DNA of 64,000 bases from Glycomyces lechevalierae (lineage in GTDB: Bacteria > Actinomycetota > Actinomycetes > Mycobacteriales > Micromonosporaceae), in assembly GCF_027622945.1 (NCBI RefSeq), contig NZ_JAPZVQ010000019.1, positions 1 through 64,000 of the forward strand. Reading direction: 5' to 3'. Within the stretch, counting starts at the first letter, position 1. Each line of letters opens with the position of its first letter. The notes beneath the pieces are model-generated. The model did no database searches and was not told where the DNA came from. It saw only the letters and a program-made list of their open reading frames with translations. Position numbers and translations under genes: made by a program. Positions 45,849 through 55,034 of this stretch are shown here, piece by piece.

Positions 45849-47894
45849 CTACGCGTAAGGGTCCTCTTCTTCGTCTTCGGGACCGCCGCCCCAGACGTCC
45901 TCGTCCTCGGCGATCCAGAACTGACGCTCGAGCTCCTTGTCCCCCTCGCCGTTCGGGCGCTGACCGCCCGCGACGCCCGGGGCCATCGTGTGGCCCGCGC
46001 CCGCGCCCTTGCCTCCGGTGCCCGGGGCACCGGCCGCACCGGCGCCCATCCCGCCGCCGAGGCCGCGCCCGGCGCCCGAACCGAGACCGCCGCCGCGACC
46101 GCCCGAACCGGGCGGCGTGCCACCTCCGCCGCCGGAGCCGCCGAGGCCCTTGCCGGAGAGGCCGGAGGAGCGGCCCGAGTCGAGTTTGCGTGGGCCCGTG
46201 CCCGAACCGGTGCCCAGACCGGTGGTCCGGCCCGAGTCGAGCTTGCGCGGCCCGGACGAGCGCGGCGGCGTGATGCCGCGCGTGCCCGTCGGCGCGGGCG
46301 TGACCATCGCGGGCGGCAGGTGGCTGCTGCTCGGGCCGAGACCGGTGCCGCCGATGTTGCTGGGCGGCAGCGAGGTCGGGCCGCCCCCGGCGAGACCGCC
46401 GGAGACGTCGTCGGGGTCCGGGGCCGAACTCCACGGGTTGTCGTCGAGCCCGTTCAGGCCGTTCCCGCCCGAGTAGTCCGTCGGCGGGAGACCGCCGGCG
46501 TTCGGGCCGAGCCCGTTCCCGCCGTTCAGCGAGTCGAGGCCGTTGCCGCCGTTGACACTGCCGGGGAGATTGGCGCCGTTGCCCGTGAGGTCGTCCGGGT
46601 CCGTGCTGGCGCTGAACGGGTTCTCGTCGTTCAGTCCATTGAGATCACTCGCGGAGTTGACGCTACCGGGCAGGTTCCCGCCGGCCGGGCCGTTCAGGCC
46701 GTTGCTGTTGAGGCCGTTCTCGTTGAGACCGTTCGCGTTCAGGCTGTTGGGGTCCGAGCCGCCCAGGCCCTTCAGGTCCGCGGGCGGGGCCTGGCCGTCC
46801 ATACCGGCGCCCTCGAGGTCGGGCATGCCGCCGCCGTCGCCCGCGTCCAATTCCGGCGGGTCGAACTTGTCGGTCTCACCGTCGTTGAAGGTGGTCGGCT
46901 CGCTCTTGCGCACGTCCGGAGCGATCTCCTGGACGTGGGCCTCCACGTTCGCGTGCCGCTCGGTCACCTCCTCGTTGACCCGCGCGGCCTCCTCCTCCAA
47001 CTGCTCCGAACCCTCGGCGCCCAAGGAGATCAGCCGCTCGTCGGCGTACTCGTCCGCCTTCTTCCGCGCCAGCTCCTCGCCCTTGAGCCCGTCCACCTCG
47101 TAGTCGGGGTTGGCGTTGACGTACTCGATCCACCGGTTGTACGTGGTCTCGCGGCCCTCCTGGACCTCGTCGATCACCGTCGGGTCGAACCCGGCCAGCT
47201 CCACGGCCTTCGCGATCTCGTCGTTCTTGTGGATCTCGCAGTTCTTGAAGAACGGCGGTCGAATGTGGATCTGGTGCGAACCGCAGCTCGTGCCCTGCAT
47301 GTAGAACTTCGGCGCCGGGTAGACGCACGAGGTCCCGCCCTGCTGCTCGTAGATCTCGCTCTGCTTGTCGTCCAAGAGCTTCACCACGCCGCCCTTGCCG
47401 TCGTCGCCCGCGATGTCCCCGCTGACCTTCTTGCAGTTCTGGAGCACCGTCTCGGTCTGCTCCTCGAACCCGTCGAAGTCGGTGCCCTTCCAGAATCCCG
47501 AGAGCGTCGACAGGCCCTCCTTGAGCTTCGGGGCGATCGTCGCGAACTCGTCCGCGAACTCGACCCACTGGTCGCGGATGGTGTCGAGCGCGAAGTCGGC
47601 CTCCGGCTGCGGCCGGATCGAGGCGACCATGCTCTTGATGGTCTTGCCCTCCGGCAGCATCATCGTGCCCTCGCGCGCGGCCTTGAGGCTGTCGATCTGC
47701 GCCGCAACAGGCACCGCCGACATGAGCTTCACCCAGGCCGGCTCGGCCGGGTCCTCGACGGCGTTCGTGCACTCGTCGTGGCTGCACTGGGGGCTGACCT
47801 TCAGGTCGTTCTGCGCGGTCGTGAAGTCGGCGCCGCTCTGGCCTTCGGAGAGCTTCCCGTAATCGGTGCGCTCGAACTTTTCCTCTTCGGACAC
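45849..47894 (-). CDS. Large Gly/Asn-rich PPE/EspB-like type VII protein
   Basis: A 681-residue protein. The N-terminal 250 residues are helical and include a W-x-G-like turn (LSGFWKGTDFDGFEEQTE) and a Cys-containing region (TSCVYPAPKFYMQGTSCGSH). From about residue 350 the sequence is low complexity: repeated NGLN and GNGL units, NPWSSAPDPDD, Pro/Ser stretches and a Gly-rich run, ending in an acidic tail with FWIAEDEDVWGG. Such C-terminal WxxxDxDVW tails are common in actinobacterial ESX-linked proteins. It is probably secreted and may form the surface or translocation part of the system. The GTG start is at 47894. A long antisense open frame here is a by-product of composition. Confidence 0.7.
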   Translation of the reverse strand: MSEEEKFERTDYGKLSEGQSGADFTTAQNDLKVSPQCSHDECTNAVEDPAEPAWVKLMSAVPVAAQIDSLKAAREGTMMLPEGKTIKSMVASIRPQPEADFALDTIRDQWVEFADEFATIAPKLKEGLSTLSGFWKGTDFDGFEEQTETVLQNCKKVSGDIAGDDGKGGVVKLLDDKQSEIYEQQGGTSCVYPAPKFYMQGTSCGSHQIHIRPPFFKNCEIHKNDEIAKAVELAGFDPTVIDEVQEGRETTYNRWIEYVNANPDYEVDGLKGEELARKKADEYADERLISLGAEGSEQLEEEAARVNEEVTERHANVEAHVQEIAPDVRKSEPTTFNDGETDKFDPPELDAGDGGGMPDLEGAGMDGQAPPADLKGLGGSDPNSLNANGLNENGLNSNGLNGPAGGNLPGSVNSASDLNGLNDENPFSASTDPDDLTGNGANLPGSVNGGNGLDSLNGGNGLGPNAGGLPPTDYSGGNGLNGLDDNPWSSAPDPDDVSGGLAGGGPTSLPPSNIGGTGLGPSSSHLPPAMVTPAPTGTRGITPPRSSGPRKLDSGRTTGLGTGSGTGPRKLDSGRSSGLSGKGLGGSGGGGGTPPGSGGRGGGLGSGAGRGLGGGMGAGAAGAPGTGGKGAGAGHTMAPGVAGGQRPNGEGDKELERQFWIAEDEDVWGGGPEDEEEDPYA

Positions 47895-47945
47895 GGCTAC
47901 TCGCTCTCTGCCTCAGTGCTGGCGTGGATCTCGGGACGCGGCGGT

Positions 47946-48269
47946 TCAGAGCAGGTCGGCATAGCCGTCCATCTCGCCCTCGGTGGTCGTGTCCGCCTCT
48001 TCGGCCAGGTCGGCGGAGTCGTTGAGGGTCTTGATCATCCCGTGCAGGGCCTCGCGCAGGTCCTGGAGGTTGTCCCAAGTGGTCTGGTGGAAGGTCTGGT
48101 AGTTCGTGCGCGCGGTCGCGGAGGCGTCGAGCTGCCCGAACGCGGGCAGGAGGCCCAGGCGCTGGCCGTTCTCCATCCGCGGGATCAGGGATTCGAGGTG
48201 GTCGAGCTGCTCGCGGACGAGGGTCCGGTACTCCTCGAGCGCTTCGGTGTCGATAACGCGTTCGGCCAT
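47946..48269 (-). CDS. WXG100-like helical protein, first gene of the type VII operon
   Basis: A 107-residue all-helical protein: DTEALEEYRTLVREQLDHLE, a central turn with GLLPAFGQLDASATARTNYQ, and HQTTWDNLQDLREALHGMIK, where W-D-N stands at the W-x-G position. The acidic C-terminus (EEADTTTEGEMDGYADLL) resembles ESX export tails. The size and position suggest a secreted partner of the other small helical proteins in the operon. The ATG is at 48269. An inverted repeat (48372-48403) lies in the 5' region. Confidence 0.68.
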   Translation of the reverse strand: MAERVIDTEALEEYRTLVREQLDHLESLIPRMENGQRLGLLPAFGQLDASATARTNYQTFHQTTWDNLQDLREALHGMIKTLNDSADLAEEADTTTEGEMDGYADLL

Positions 48270-48628
48270 TGTGGTCGCCTATCCGTCGGTGAGCGGCGCT
48301 CCCGCCCAGTGCCGGTATTGGTGGTGGGTGAGCGCTCTCTGAGACGCACGCCCGCAAAGGGATCGACTCGGTTGGCGCGCGCTAGGAGCGGAGATGGCGC
48401 CAATGATAAGCACACCTTTCCGAAAGCCGGGGTTCGGCACCCAGCGCGCCGAATGTACGTAATCGGCCGGATACCAACAGATTTCGATGTCCGCGACTGT
48501 GTTGAGCAGCGAGGACGCGAAACCGCCGCCCGCGCTGCGGCGGACGGCGGCTCCGGGATCCCAAGGAGTGCTTACGGATTCGTTATGAGAACTTCACATT
48601 CGAACGAGTTCGGTTCATTGCTCCGGCA
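48270..48628. other. Promoter region between type VII locus and ABC transporter
   Basis: 359 bp without a supported gene. It lies upstream of the type VII operon and downstream of the permease gene, all on the minus strand. It contains the inverted repeat TTGGCGC (48372-48378) and GCGCCAA (48397-48403) with an 18-nt spacer, next to a TATCAT -10-like element of the minus strand, and a lower-GC segment around 48,430-48,600. No terminator hairpin for the permease gene was recognised. Confidence 0.5.
48372..48403. promoter_or_regulatory. Inverted repeat upstream of the type VII operon
   Basis: TTGGCGC and GCGCCAA, exact 7-bp arms with an 18-nt spacer, about 100 nt upstream of the first gene's ATG. 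It could be an operator or an mRNA leader hairpin. Confidence 0.45.
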
Positions 48629-49507
48629 CTACTTCACCGCCCCCGCGACGAGACCGGACTGCCAGTACCGCTGCAGGAACAGGAAGGCGATCACGAGAGG
48701 GATGATCGACAGCAGCGAACCGGTGATCACCAGCGGGATCAGGTCCCCGCTCGCGCCGCCCGCCGCCGCGGCCTGGCCCTGCCAGCGCGCGAGCCCCACG
48801 GTGATCGGGTACAGCTCCGGGTCGTTGAGCATGATCAGCGGCAGGAAGTAGTTGTTCCAGGTGTGCACCAACGCGAACAGCAGGACCGTGGCGAAGCCGG
48901 GCGCGAGGAGGCGCAGCACGACCTGGAAGAAGATCCGGAACTCGCTCGCGCCGTCGATGCGGGCGGCCTCCAGGAGGCTGTCCGGGACCGCGGCCTCCAC
49001 GTAGACGCGCATGAGGAGGAGCCCGAACGGGTTCACGAGCGAGGGCAGGATGATCGCCCAGGGCGTGTCCGCGAGGCCGATCTCGCTGAAGACGAGGTAG
49101 GTCGGGATCGCGAGTGCGGTGGTGGGGACCATGACCGCGCCGAGCACGATCATGAACATGGTGCGGTTGCCTTTGAAGCGGTACTTGGAGAAGCCGTACC
49201 CGGCGAGGGCGGCCAGGAGCGCGCCGCCGCCCGCGGCGGTGACCGCGTACAGGAGCGTGTTCCACAGCCACCGCAGGAAGACGCCGTCGTCCTGGGTGAG
49301 GGTGAGCCTGATGTTGTCGATCAGGTGGAAGTCGCCGGAGAACCAGAGTCCGAAGGTGGAGAACAGGTCCTGGCTGGTCTTGGTGGAGGCCACGAAGAGC
49401 CAGAAGAGCGGCAGGAGGAAGTAGGCCGCGGCGGCGAGCATGCCGATGGTGAGGACCGTGCTGCGCTTGGGCTTGTGGCGGCGCGGCTTGAGCGTGGTGG
49501 TGGTCAT
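48629..49507 (-). CDS. Carbohydrate ABC transporter permease (MalG type)
   Basis: A 292-residue permease with six membrane helices (first at 18-38, LTIGMLAAAAYFLLPLFWLF). The EAA loop that contacts the ATPase reads LLEAARIDGASEFRIFFQVV with the following LP-equivalent. The C-terminus has QRYWQSGLVAGAVKstop-type ending typical of sugar permeases. Its ATG overlaps the stop of the MalF-type permease (ATGA at 49504-49507). No ATPase gene is in the window, so a shared MsiK-type ATPase encoded elsewhere is likely. Confidence 0.9.
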   Translation of the reverse strand: MTTTTLKPRRHKPKRSTVLTIGMLAAAAYFLLPLFWLFVASTKTSQDLFSTFGLWFSGDFHLIDNIRLTLTQDDGVFLRWLWNTLLYAVTAAGGGALLAALAGYGFSKYRFKGNRTMFMIVLGAVMVPTTALAIPTYLVFSEIGLADTPWAIILPSLVNPFGLLLMRVYVEAAVPDSLLEAARIDGASEFRIFFQVVLRLLAPGFATVLLFALVHTWNNYFLPLIMLNDPELYPITVGLARWQGQAAAAGGASGDLIPLVITGSLLSIIPLVIAFLFLQRYWQSGLVAGAVK

Positions 49508-50442
49508 CGCCGGCTCCTGCGGTTGGTGGCGAACATGAACGCGTACGAGCCGGCCAGGATGACGAGGCCGAGCACGAACGAGACGGCGGCGGCGTAGTTG
49601 TACTCCTGGCCCACGAACGCGAGGTTGTAGGCGTAGAGGTTGGGCGTGTAGGCGTCGTCGATCACGGTGGGCGCCAGGGACTTCATGAGCTGCGGTTCGT
49701 TGAAGAGCTGGAAGCTGCCGATGATGGAGAAGATCATGCAGACGGCGAGCGCGCCGCGGAGTGCGGGGATCTTGATGCTCCAGGCGATGCGCCACTGCCC
49801 GGCGCCGTCGACGGCGGCGGCCTCGTAGATCTCAGTGGGGACCGAGCGGAGGGCGGCGTACAAGATGACCATGTTGTAGCCGGTGAACTCCCAGAACACG
49901 ATGTTGGCGAGGGAGCCGAGCATGAGGTGCTGGCTGAGGAAGTCGGGTGCGCTGAGGCCGATCTTGTCGGCGAGTTGCGCGAAGGGCCCGAAGTCGGGGC
50001 CGTAGAGGAAGCCCCACATGAGGGTCGCGATGACGCCGGGGACGGCGTAGGGGACGAAGATGCCGAGCCGGGTCGTCCTCTTGAGACGGGTGAGGCCGGT
50101 GTCGAGCGCGAGCGCGAAGGCGAGCGCGGCGACGAGCATGATCGGCACCTGGATGAGGAAGAACAGGCAGACGCGGCCGATGCCGGTCCAGAGCTGATCG
50201 TCGCCGAACGCGCGGGAGTAGTTCTCGAGGCCGACGAAGACGTTGCCGCCCACGAGCTGTTCGCGGAAGAGGCTGAAGTACGCGGCGTAGAGGAGCGGGA
50301 CGAGGAACATCGCGACGAACACGATCATGAACGGGGCCACGAACATGTACCCGGCGACGAGCCGGCCTCGGCGATGCCTGTGAGCCGTGAAGGTGCGCGG
50401 GCTCGTGCCCTGCCGGCGGCGGTCTGCGGTCGTGGTGGTCAT
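49504..50442 (-). CDS. Carbohydrate ABC transporter permease (MalF type)
   Basis: A 312-residue permease with six helices (first at about 28-50, GYMFVAPFMIVFVAMFLVPL). The EAA loop is IYEAAAVDGAGQWRIAWSIK. Regions PYAVPGVIATLMWGFLYGPD and NIVFWEFTGYNMVILYAALR are typical of the MalF-like half of sugar importers. It is translationally coupled on both sides: its start overlaps the solute-binding protein stop, and its stop overlaps the MalG-type start. Confidence 0.9.
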   Translation of the reverse strand: MTTTTADRRRQGTSPRTFTAHRHRRGRLVAGYMFVAPFMIVFVAMFLVPLLYAAYFSLFREQLVGGNVFVGLENYSRAFGDDQLWTGIGRVCLFFLIQVPIMLVAALAFALALDTGLTRLKRTTRLGIFVPYAVPGVIATLMWGFLYGPDFGPFAQLADKIGLSAPDFLSQHLMLGSLANIVFWEFTGYNMVILYAALRSVPTEIYEAAAVDGAGQWRIAWSIKIPALRGALAVCMIFSIIGSFQLFNEPQLMKSLAPTVIDDAYTPNLYAYNLAFVGQEYNYAAAVSFVLGLVILAGSYAFMFATNRRSRR

Positions 50443-51788
50443 GGCTGCCTCACCGTGAATCCCTGGTACTTGGCGTACTCTTCGATGCGCCGCTGCCAGT
50501 CCTCCATGGCGGCGACGGCGTCGGTCTTCTCGGCGACGGCCGTGCCGACGGTGGCGGTGAAGTCGGCGTAGACCTTGTCCTGGAACGGGGCCCACTGGAA
50601 GTCGGGGGCGACGGTGGCGCCGATCTCGGCGAAGAGGCCGTTGACCTCCTGGCCGCCGTAGAACTCGACCTTGCTGCCGGTGAACGCCGGGTCCTCGAGG
50701 ATCGCCTTGGTGGGCGGGTAGAGGGACTGCTCGTCGGCCATGGTCTGCGTGGACTTCGGGTCGGTGTTGATGAACTGGGCGAAGACGGCGGCCGCGATCG
50801 GGTTGCGGGTGGTGGCCATGACGGCGGAGGTGGAGCCGCCCCAGTTGGACGAGATCTGCTGCCCCGCTTCCCATTGCGGGAGAGGCGCGACGCGCCACAG
50901 GCCGGAGGTGGAGGCCGCGGCGGACTGGAGGAAGGTCGGGGCCCAGGCGGGGGCGATCCAGGTGGCGTACTTGCCCTTGTTGAGCGCCTGGTACCACTGG
51001 TCGTTGAAGTCGGCGTCGACCGCGATGAGGTCCTGTTCGGACAGATCGCCCCAGTAGCGGGCGACTTTCTGCGCTTCGGGCGAGGTGAGGTCGACGTTGA
51101 GGTCGGGGCCTTCGGAGCCGCCGAACGGGTCCGCGCCGGCCTGCCAGAGCATCGCGGCGAAGAACGCGCCCTGGGAGGGCGAGAAGTTCGTCAGGAACAC
51201 CTCGGGGTCGGCCTCGTGCAGCCGCTTCGCGGCGGCGGCGAAGTCGTCCCAGGTGGCGGGCACGTCGATGCCGTGGGCCTGGAAGAGGTCCTCGCGGTAG
51301 AGCATCCCCATGGGGCCGGTGTCCTGCGGGACGGCCCAGACCTCGCCGTTCGGGCCGCTCACCTGCGACCACGCGAACTCGACGAACCGGTCGCCGATCG
51401 CGGAGGCGCCGTAGGGGCCGAGGTCGAGGAGGTCCTCGGTGATGACGAAGGACGGGATCATCTGGTACTCGAGCTGGGCGATGTCGGGGGCGCCGTTCCC
51501 GGCGCGCAGCGCGGTGCGCAGCTTGGCGTAGTGCGGGTTGCCCTGGCCGGCGTTGACGACGTCGACCGAGATGGCCGGGTAGGCGTCCTGGAAGAGCGCC
51601 ACTTCCTTCTCGATGTCGGGCACCCAGGTCCAGAAGTTCAGTTCCGTGGGGGTGCGCATCGCCTCGTCGATCTCGGCCTGGGTCACGCTCTTCGGCGGGT
51701 CCACAGTGTGTCGTCCGCAGGCGGCGAGCGCCAGTGGGCCCGCCAAGGCGGCCGCGAGGCCGGTCCTGCGACTGAAACGGGGATTCAT
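50439..51788 (-). CDS. Sugar-binding lipoprotein of the ABC importer
   Basis: A 449-residue extracellular solute-binding protein (family 1). The signal peptide ends in a lipobox, LALAACGRHTV (Cys about residue 24). Conserved segments are LNFWTWVPDIEKEVALFQDA, FVITEDLLDLGPYGASAIGD, NGEVWAVPQDTGPMGMLYRE and YATWIAPAWAPTFLQSA. It captures a carbohydrate, by context an arabino-xylo-oligosaccharide, for the downstream permeases. The start ATG is at 51788. It lies 55 nt downstream of the LacI-type regulator on the same strand. Confidence 0.88.
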   Translation of the reverse strand: MNPRFSRRTGLAAALAGPLALAACGRHTVDPPKSVTQAEIDEAMRTPTELNFWTWVPDIEKEVALFQDAYPAISVDVVNAGQGNPHYAKLRTALRAGNGAPDIAQLEYQMIPSFVITEDLLDLGPYGASAIGDRFVEFAWSQVSGPNGEVWAVPQDTGPMGMLYREDLFQAHGIDVPATWDDFAAAAKRLHEADPEVFLTNFSPSQGAFFAAMLWQAGADPFGGSEGPDLNVDLTSPEAQKVARYWGDLSEQDLIAVDADFNDQWYQALNKGKYATWIAPAWAPTFLQSAAASTSGLWRVAPLPQWEAGQQISSNWGGSTSAVMATTRNPIAAAVFAQFINTDPKSTQTMADEQSLYPPTKAILEDPAFTGSKVEFYGGQEVNGLFAEIGATVAPDFQWAPFQDKVYADFTATVGTAVAEKTDAVAAMEDWQRRIEEYAKYQGFTVRQP

Positions 51789-51843
51789 CCGAGTCGGTCC
51801 TTTCCTGTTGCGCGCCAGTGCGATTCAGGAGCGTCCGCTGGCA

Positions 51844-52887
51844 CTACTCATGTGAGAGGGGCGGTGCGGTCGAGGAGCGGACGACGAGGCGGCGGCGCGG
51901 TGCGGCCCCCTTCGCCTCGGGCTCCGGCGGAACGGCCCCGGGCAGGAGCCGCATGAGGACGTCGAGGGCGTGGGTCGCATCGCCTTCGAAGTCCTGCTGG
52001 ACGGTGGTCAGCGGGGGCGTGAGGTAGGCGGCGGCGGGGATGTCGTCGAAGCCCACGAGGGAGACGTCCTCGGGGACGCGCCGTCCGGCCTCGTTGAGGG
52101 CGCGGGAGAGCCCGATCGCGGTGTCGTCGTTGGCGCAGAACACGGCCGTGGCCTCGGGCGGGAGTTCGAGTCCGGCCGCGTAGCCGCCGGCGGGCGTCCA
52201 GTCGCCTTGCAGCGGAGGGGGCGGTTCGATGCCGCGCGCGCGGTGGGCCTCGGCCCAGCCTTCGAGGCGTTCGCGCCCTTCCCACCAGTCCAGGGGCCCG
52301 GCGACGTGCCAGACCTTCGCGTGCCCGAGGTCGAGCAGGTGCTCGACGGCCTCGCGGCAGGACGCGGCGGTGCGGCCGCGGCTGAGGGCCACCTGGGACT
52401 CGGGGAGGTCGGCGGCCTGGCCGAGGCTGACGATCGGCACGCCGGCGGGGCGCAGGTGCTGGCCCTCGTCCTTCGGCTCGGAGAGGAGGATGCCGTCCAC
52501 CCCTTGGGCGAGCAGCCAGTCGACGGCGTCCTGGATCGCCTCCGGTTGCCCCTCAGGCGTGTTGGCGACCATGAAGGAGAGCCCGGCGGCGCGGGTGGCG
52601 CGCTCCAGCGCGACGAGCATCGAGGCCGGGCCGTAGAGCGCGGAGCCGAGCGAGACGACGCCGATGCGCTTGAAGCGGCCGGTGATGAGGGCGCGGGCGG
52701 CGGTGTTGGGCCGGAAGCCGAGTTCGGCGGCGGCGCGGAGGACCTTCTCGCGCGCCTCTTCGCTGACGTAGCGCTCGTTGTTGACGACGCGGGAGACGGT
52801 CTTCTGGGAGACTCCGGCCAGGCGCGCCACATCGGTCATGCCGGGCGGCCTGCGCCGGGCATCATCGGAGGCGGCATGGGAGGTCAT
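51844..52887 (-). CDS. LacI family transcriptional regulator
   Basis: A 347-residue LacI regulator. The HTH is TDVARLAGVSQKTVSRVVNN, with the hinge TAARALITGRFKRIGVVSLG. A periplasmic-binding-type core follows, including DGILLSEPKDEGQHLRPAGV and AVFCANDDTAIGLSRALNEA. The ligand is probably a sugar from hemicellulose. It heads the transport operon, and its own promoter contains a TCTGAC/GTCAGA palindrome. GH31 and GH43 genes follow upstream on the same strand with other palindromes, which it or another regulator may bind. The ATG is at 52887. Confidence 0.88.
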   Translation of the reverse strand: MTSHAASDDARRRPPGMTDVARLAGVSQKTVSRVVNNERYVSEEAREKVLRAAAELGFRPNTAARALITGRFKRIGVVSLGSALYGPASMLVALERATRAAGLSFMVANTPEGQPEAIQDAVDWLLAQGVDGILLSEPKDEGQHLRPAGVPIVSLGQAADLPESQVALSRGRTAASCREAVEHLLDLGHAKVWHVAGPLDWWEGRERLEGWAEAHRARGIEPPPPLQGDWTPAGGYAAGLELPPEATAVFCANDDTAIGLSRALNEAGRRVPEDVSLVGFDDIPAAAYLTPPLTTVQQDFEGDATHALDVLMRLLPGAVPPEPEAKGAAPRRRLVVRSSTAPPLSHE

Positions 52888-52903
52888 AGTGCTCCAGATC
52901 GTT

Positions 52904-52954
52904 TCTGACTACGTTGTCAGACGCAACCTACGCCACGTTCCGGAGCCCTGTCAA
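52904..52954 (-). promoter_or_regulatory. Promoter and operator of the LacI-transporter operon
   Basis: On the minus strand TTGACA (52949-52954) and TAGGTT (52925-52930) are 18 bp apart. The palindrome TCTGAC-TACGTT-GTCAGA (52904-52921) sits just downstream of the -10, a typical repressor position, consistent with autoregulation. Confidence 0.72.
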
Positions 52955-52973
52955 GGTATTGCGGGAGTCGCGA

Positions 52974-54995
52974 TCAGATCGTACCGACCAATTCCGGCAG
53001 TGCGCCGTCGCGGGCGAAGACGGGGATCACGTCGATCGGCGCCGCAGCGTCGATCCACTGCCCGCCCTCATGAACGGCTCCAGAGTGGAGGTCGGTCCAC
53101 GACGCGCCCTCGGGGAGATAGACGCGGCGGCCGGTCGCGTGCGCCTCGACGACCGGGGCCACGAGGAGATCGGGGCCGAACATGTACTGGTCCGCGAGGT
53201 CCCAGCAGACCGCGTCCCGCGGGAACTCGTGGAACACGCCGCGCATGACCGGCTGGCCCGACTCGTGCGCCTCGGCCATGAGCCGGCGCGTGTACGGCCG
53301 CATCGCCTCGCGCAGGCGCACATAGCGCACCAGGATCTCGTAGACCTCCTCGCCGAAGCTCCACAACTCGTTGGGGGCGCCCGAATTGCAGCGCGCCGAG
53401 CCGTCCTCCGCGATCACGCGCTCGCTCGGCTGCCGGTCGCCGTGCATCCGCATCACCGGGCAGAACGCGCCGAACTGGAACCAGCGCACGAGCAGGTCCC
53501 GGAAGTCCGGGTCCTCGATGTTCCCGCCGCCGAAGCCGCCGATGTCCGTGGTGAACCACGGGATTCCCGCGACTCCCATGTGGAGGCCCGCCGTGATCTG
53601 CCGCCGAAAGTCCTCATAGGAGGAGTGGATGTCGCCGGACCACACGAGCGCGCCGTAGCGCTGGGAGCCGGCCCAGGCGCAGCGCACGAGGTTCACGATC
53701 CCCTCCTGCCCTGCGGCCCTTTGGCCTTCGTAGAACATGCGGGAGAACGCCTGCGGGTAGACGTTGCCCACCTGCGCGTTCGGGCCGATGTGGTACCGGT
53801 AGTTGTCGAAGTCGTAGACCCCGTACTCCGGTTCGGCCTCGTCCAGCCAGAACACGTTCACGCCCAGGTCGTGGTAGTTCCGCTTGAAGATCTCCCAGGC
53901 CTTCTCGCGGGTGCGCGGGTTGGTCGGGTCGAGGAACATGCTCGGGCCGAGGAAGCTCATCTGCACCTCCAGCCCGCGCTCGGTGCGCACGAGCAGGTTC
54001 TCCTTCTTGAGCGCCGCGAAGTTCTCGGACTCGAGCGAGACCTGCGGCCACACCGAGACCATGAGCTCCACGCCCATCTCCTTGAGTTCGGCGACCATCG
54101 CCGCCGGGTCCGGCCAGAACTCCTCCTCGAAGCGGAAGTCGCCCATCTTGGGCCAGTGGAAGAAGTCCGCCACGATCACGTCGAGCGGCAGGCCGCGCCG
54201 CTTGTGCTCGCGGGCCACCTCGAGCAGCTGCTCCTGGTTCCAGTACCGCAGCTTGCACTGCCAGTACCCCAGGCCGTACTCCGGCATCATCGGCGCGTGG
54301 CCGGTCGCGGCGGCGTACGCGGCCGTGATCGCAGCCGGGTCCTCCCCCGCCGTGATCCAGTAGTCGAGCTGCTCGGTGGCGTCGGCGATCCACTCGGTGC
54401 GGTTGGCGGCGAACGTGGCCGAGCCGATCGCCGGGTTGTGCCAGAAGAAGCCGTACCCGGCGCTGGAGAGCACGAACGGCACGCTCACCTGCGAGTTGCG
54501 GTGCGCCAGTTCGAAAGTGGAGCCCTTCACGTCGAGGATCGCCTGCTGGTACTGGCCCATGCCGTACAGCTTTTCGCCCGCCACGGGCTCGAACGCGGCC
54601 CGCAGGCGGTGCGCGCCGCCCGGCAAGGGCCGGAACTCGCGGGCCGTGCGCTTGAGCGCGCCGCCGCTGCCCAGCTCCTTCAGGAGCGTCTCGCCGTCCG
54701 CGTCGCGGAACTCCAGCGCGCACCCGAAGCGGTCGTAGCCCGTCTGCCAGTCGAGCCCGCCCCAGGCCGTGAGGACGGCGGTGATCGCGCCGTTCGTCAA
54801 GGCCGCCGTCTCACCATCCACAGTGATCTGGACGTCGACCGGTTCCGGTTCGAGGAGCGCGAAGTCGGTGTCCAGCACCTCCCCCGCGCGGGTGCTCCGC
54901 ACCCGCAGCGAGTCCCGGCCCCAGGCCTGCACGACCAGGGTCTCGCCGTCGCCGCGCCAGATGATGGCGTCCTTCGCCGTCTCGAACGTGTCCAT
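52974..54995 (-). CDS. GH31 alpha-glycosidase (probable alpha-xylosidase)
   Basis: A 673-residue GH31 enzyme. The N-terminal beta-sandwich (1-240) is followed by the barrel. The nucleophile Asp is in VFWLDEAEPEYG (D385), the GH31 signature; the acid/base Asp is in ALVWSGDIHSSY (D455). Further marks are EKLYGMGQYQQAILD, FFHWPKMGDFRFEEEFWPDP and a C-terminal beta domain with LLVAPVVEAHATGRRVYLPE. The sequence around the nucleophile and the hemicellulase context favour alpha-xylosidase, though alpha-glucosidase cannot be excluded. There is no signal peptide. The ATG at 54995 has GGAGAG upstream. A perfect 14-bp palindrome lies 40 nt before it. Confidence 0.87.
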   Translation of the reverse strand: MDTFETAKDAIIWRGDGETLVVQAWGRDSLRVRSTRAGEVLDTDFALLEPEPVDVQITVDGETAALTNGAITAVLTAWGGLDWQTGYDRFGCALEFRDADGETLLKELGSGGALKRTAREFRPLPGGAHRLRAAFEPVAGEKLYGMGQYQQAILDVKGSTFELAHRNSQVSVPFVLSSAGYGFFWHNPAIGSATFAANRTEWIADATEQLDYWITAGEDPAAITAAYAAATGHAPMMPEYGLGYWQCKLRYWNQEQLLEVAREHKRRGLPLDVIVADFFHWPKMGDFRFEEEFWPDPAAMVAELKEMGVELMVSVWPQVSLESENFAALKKENLLVRTERGLEVQMSFLGPSMFLDPTNPRTREKAWEIFKRNYHDLGVNVFWLDEAEPEYGVYDFDNYRYHIGPNAQVGNVYPQAFSRMFYEGQRAAGQEGIVNLVRCAWAGSQRYGALVWSGDIHSSYEDFRRQITAGLHMGVAGIPWFTTDIGGFGGGNIEDPDFRDLLVRWFQFGAFCPVMRMHGDRQPSERVIAEDGSARCNSGAPNELWSFGEEVYEILVRYVRLREAMRPYTRRLMAEAHESGQPVMRGVFHEFPRDAVCWDLADQYMFGPDLLVAPVVEAHATGRRVYLPEGASWTDLHSGAVHEGGQWIDAAAPIDVIPVFARDGALPELVGTI

Positions 54996-55034
54996 GGGGG
55001 CGCTCTCTCCTTCGGCCGACGGCCCGAAACAACT

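Noticed and set aside
45720..48851. A plus-strand open frame of more than 1,000 codons opposite the type VII operon
   Set aside because: It runs antisense to six well-supported genes, has no domain or ribosome-binding site and is rich in Arg, Val and Gly, as expected from GC-rich antisense sequence.
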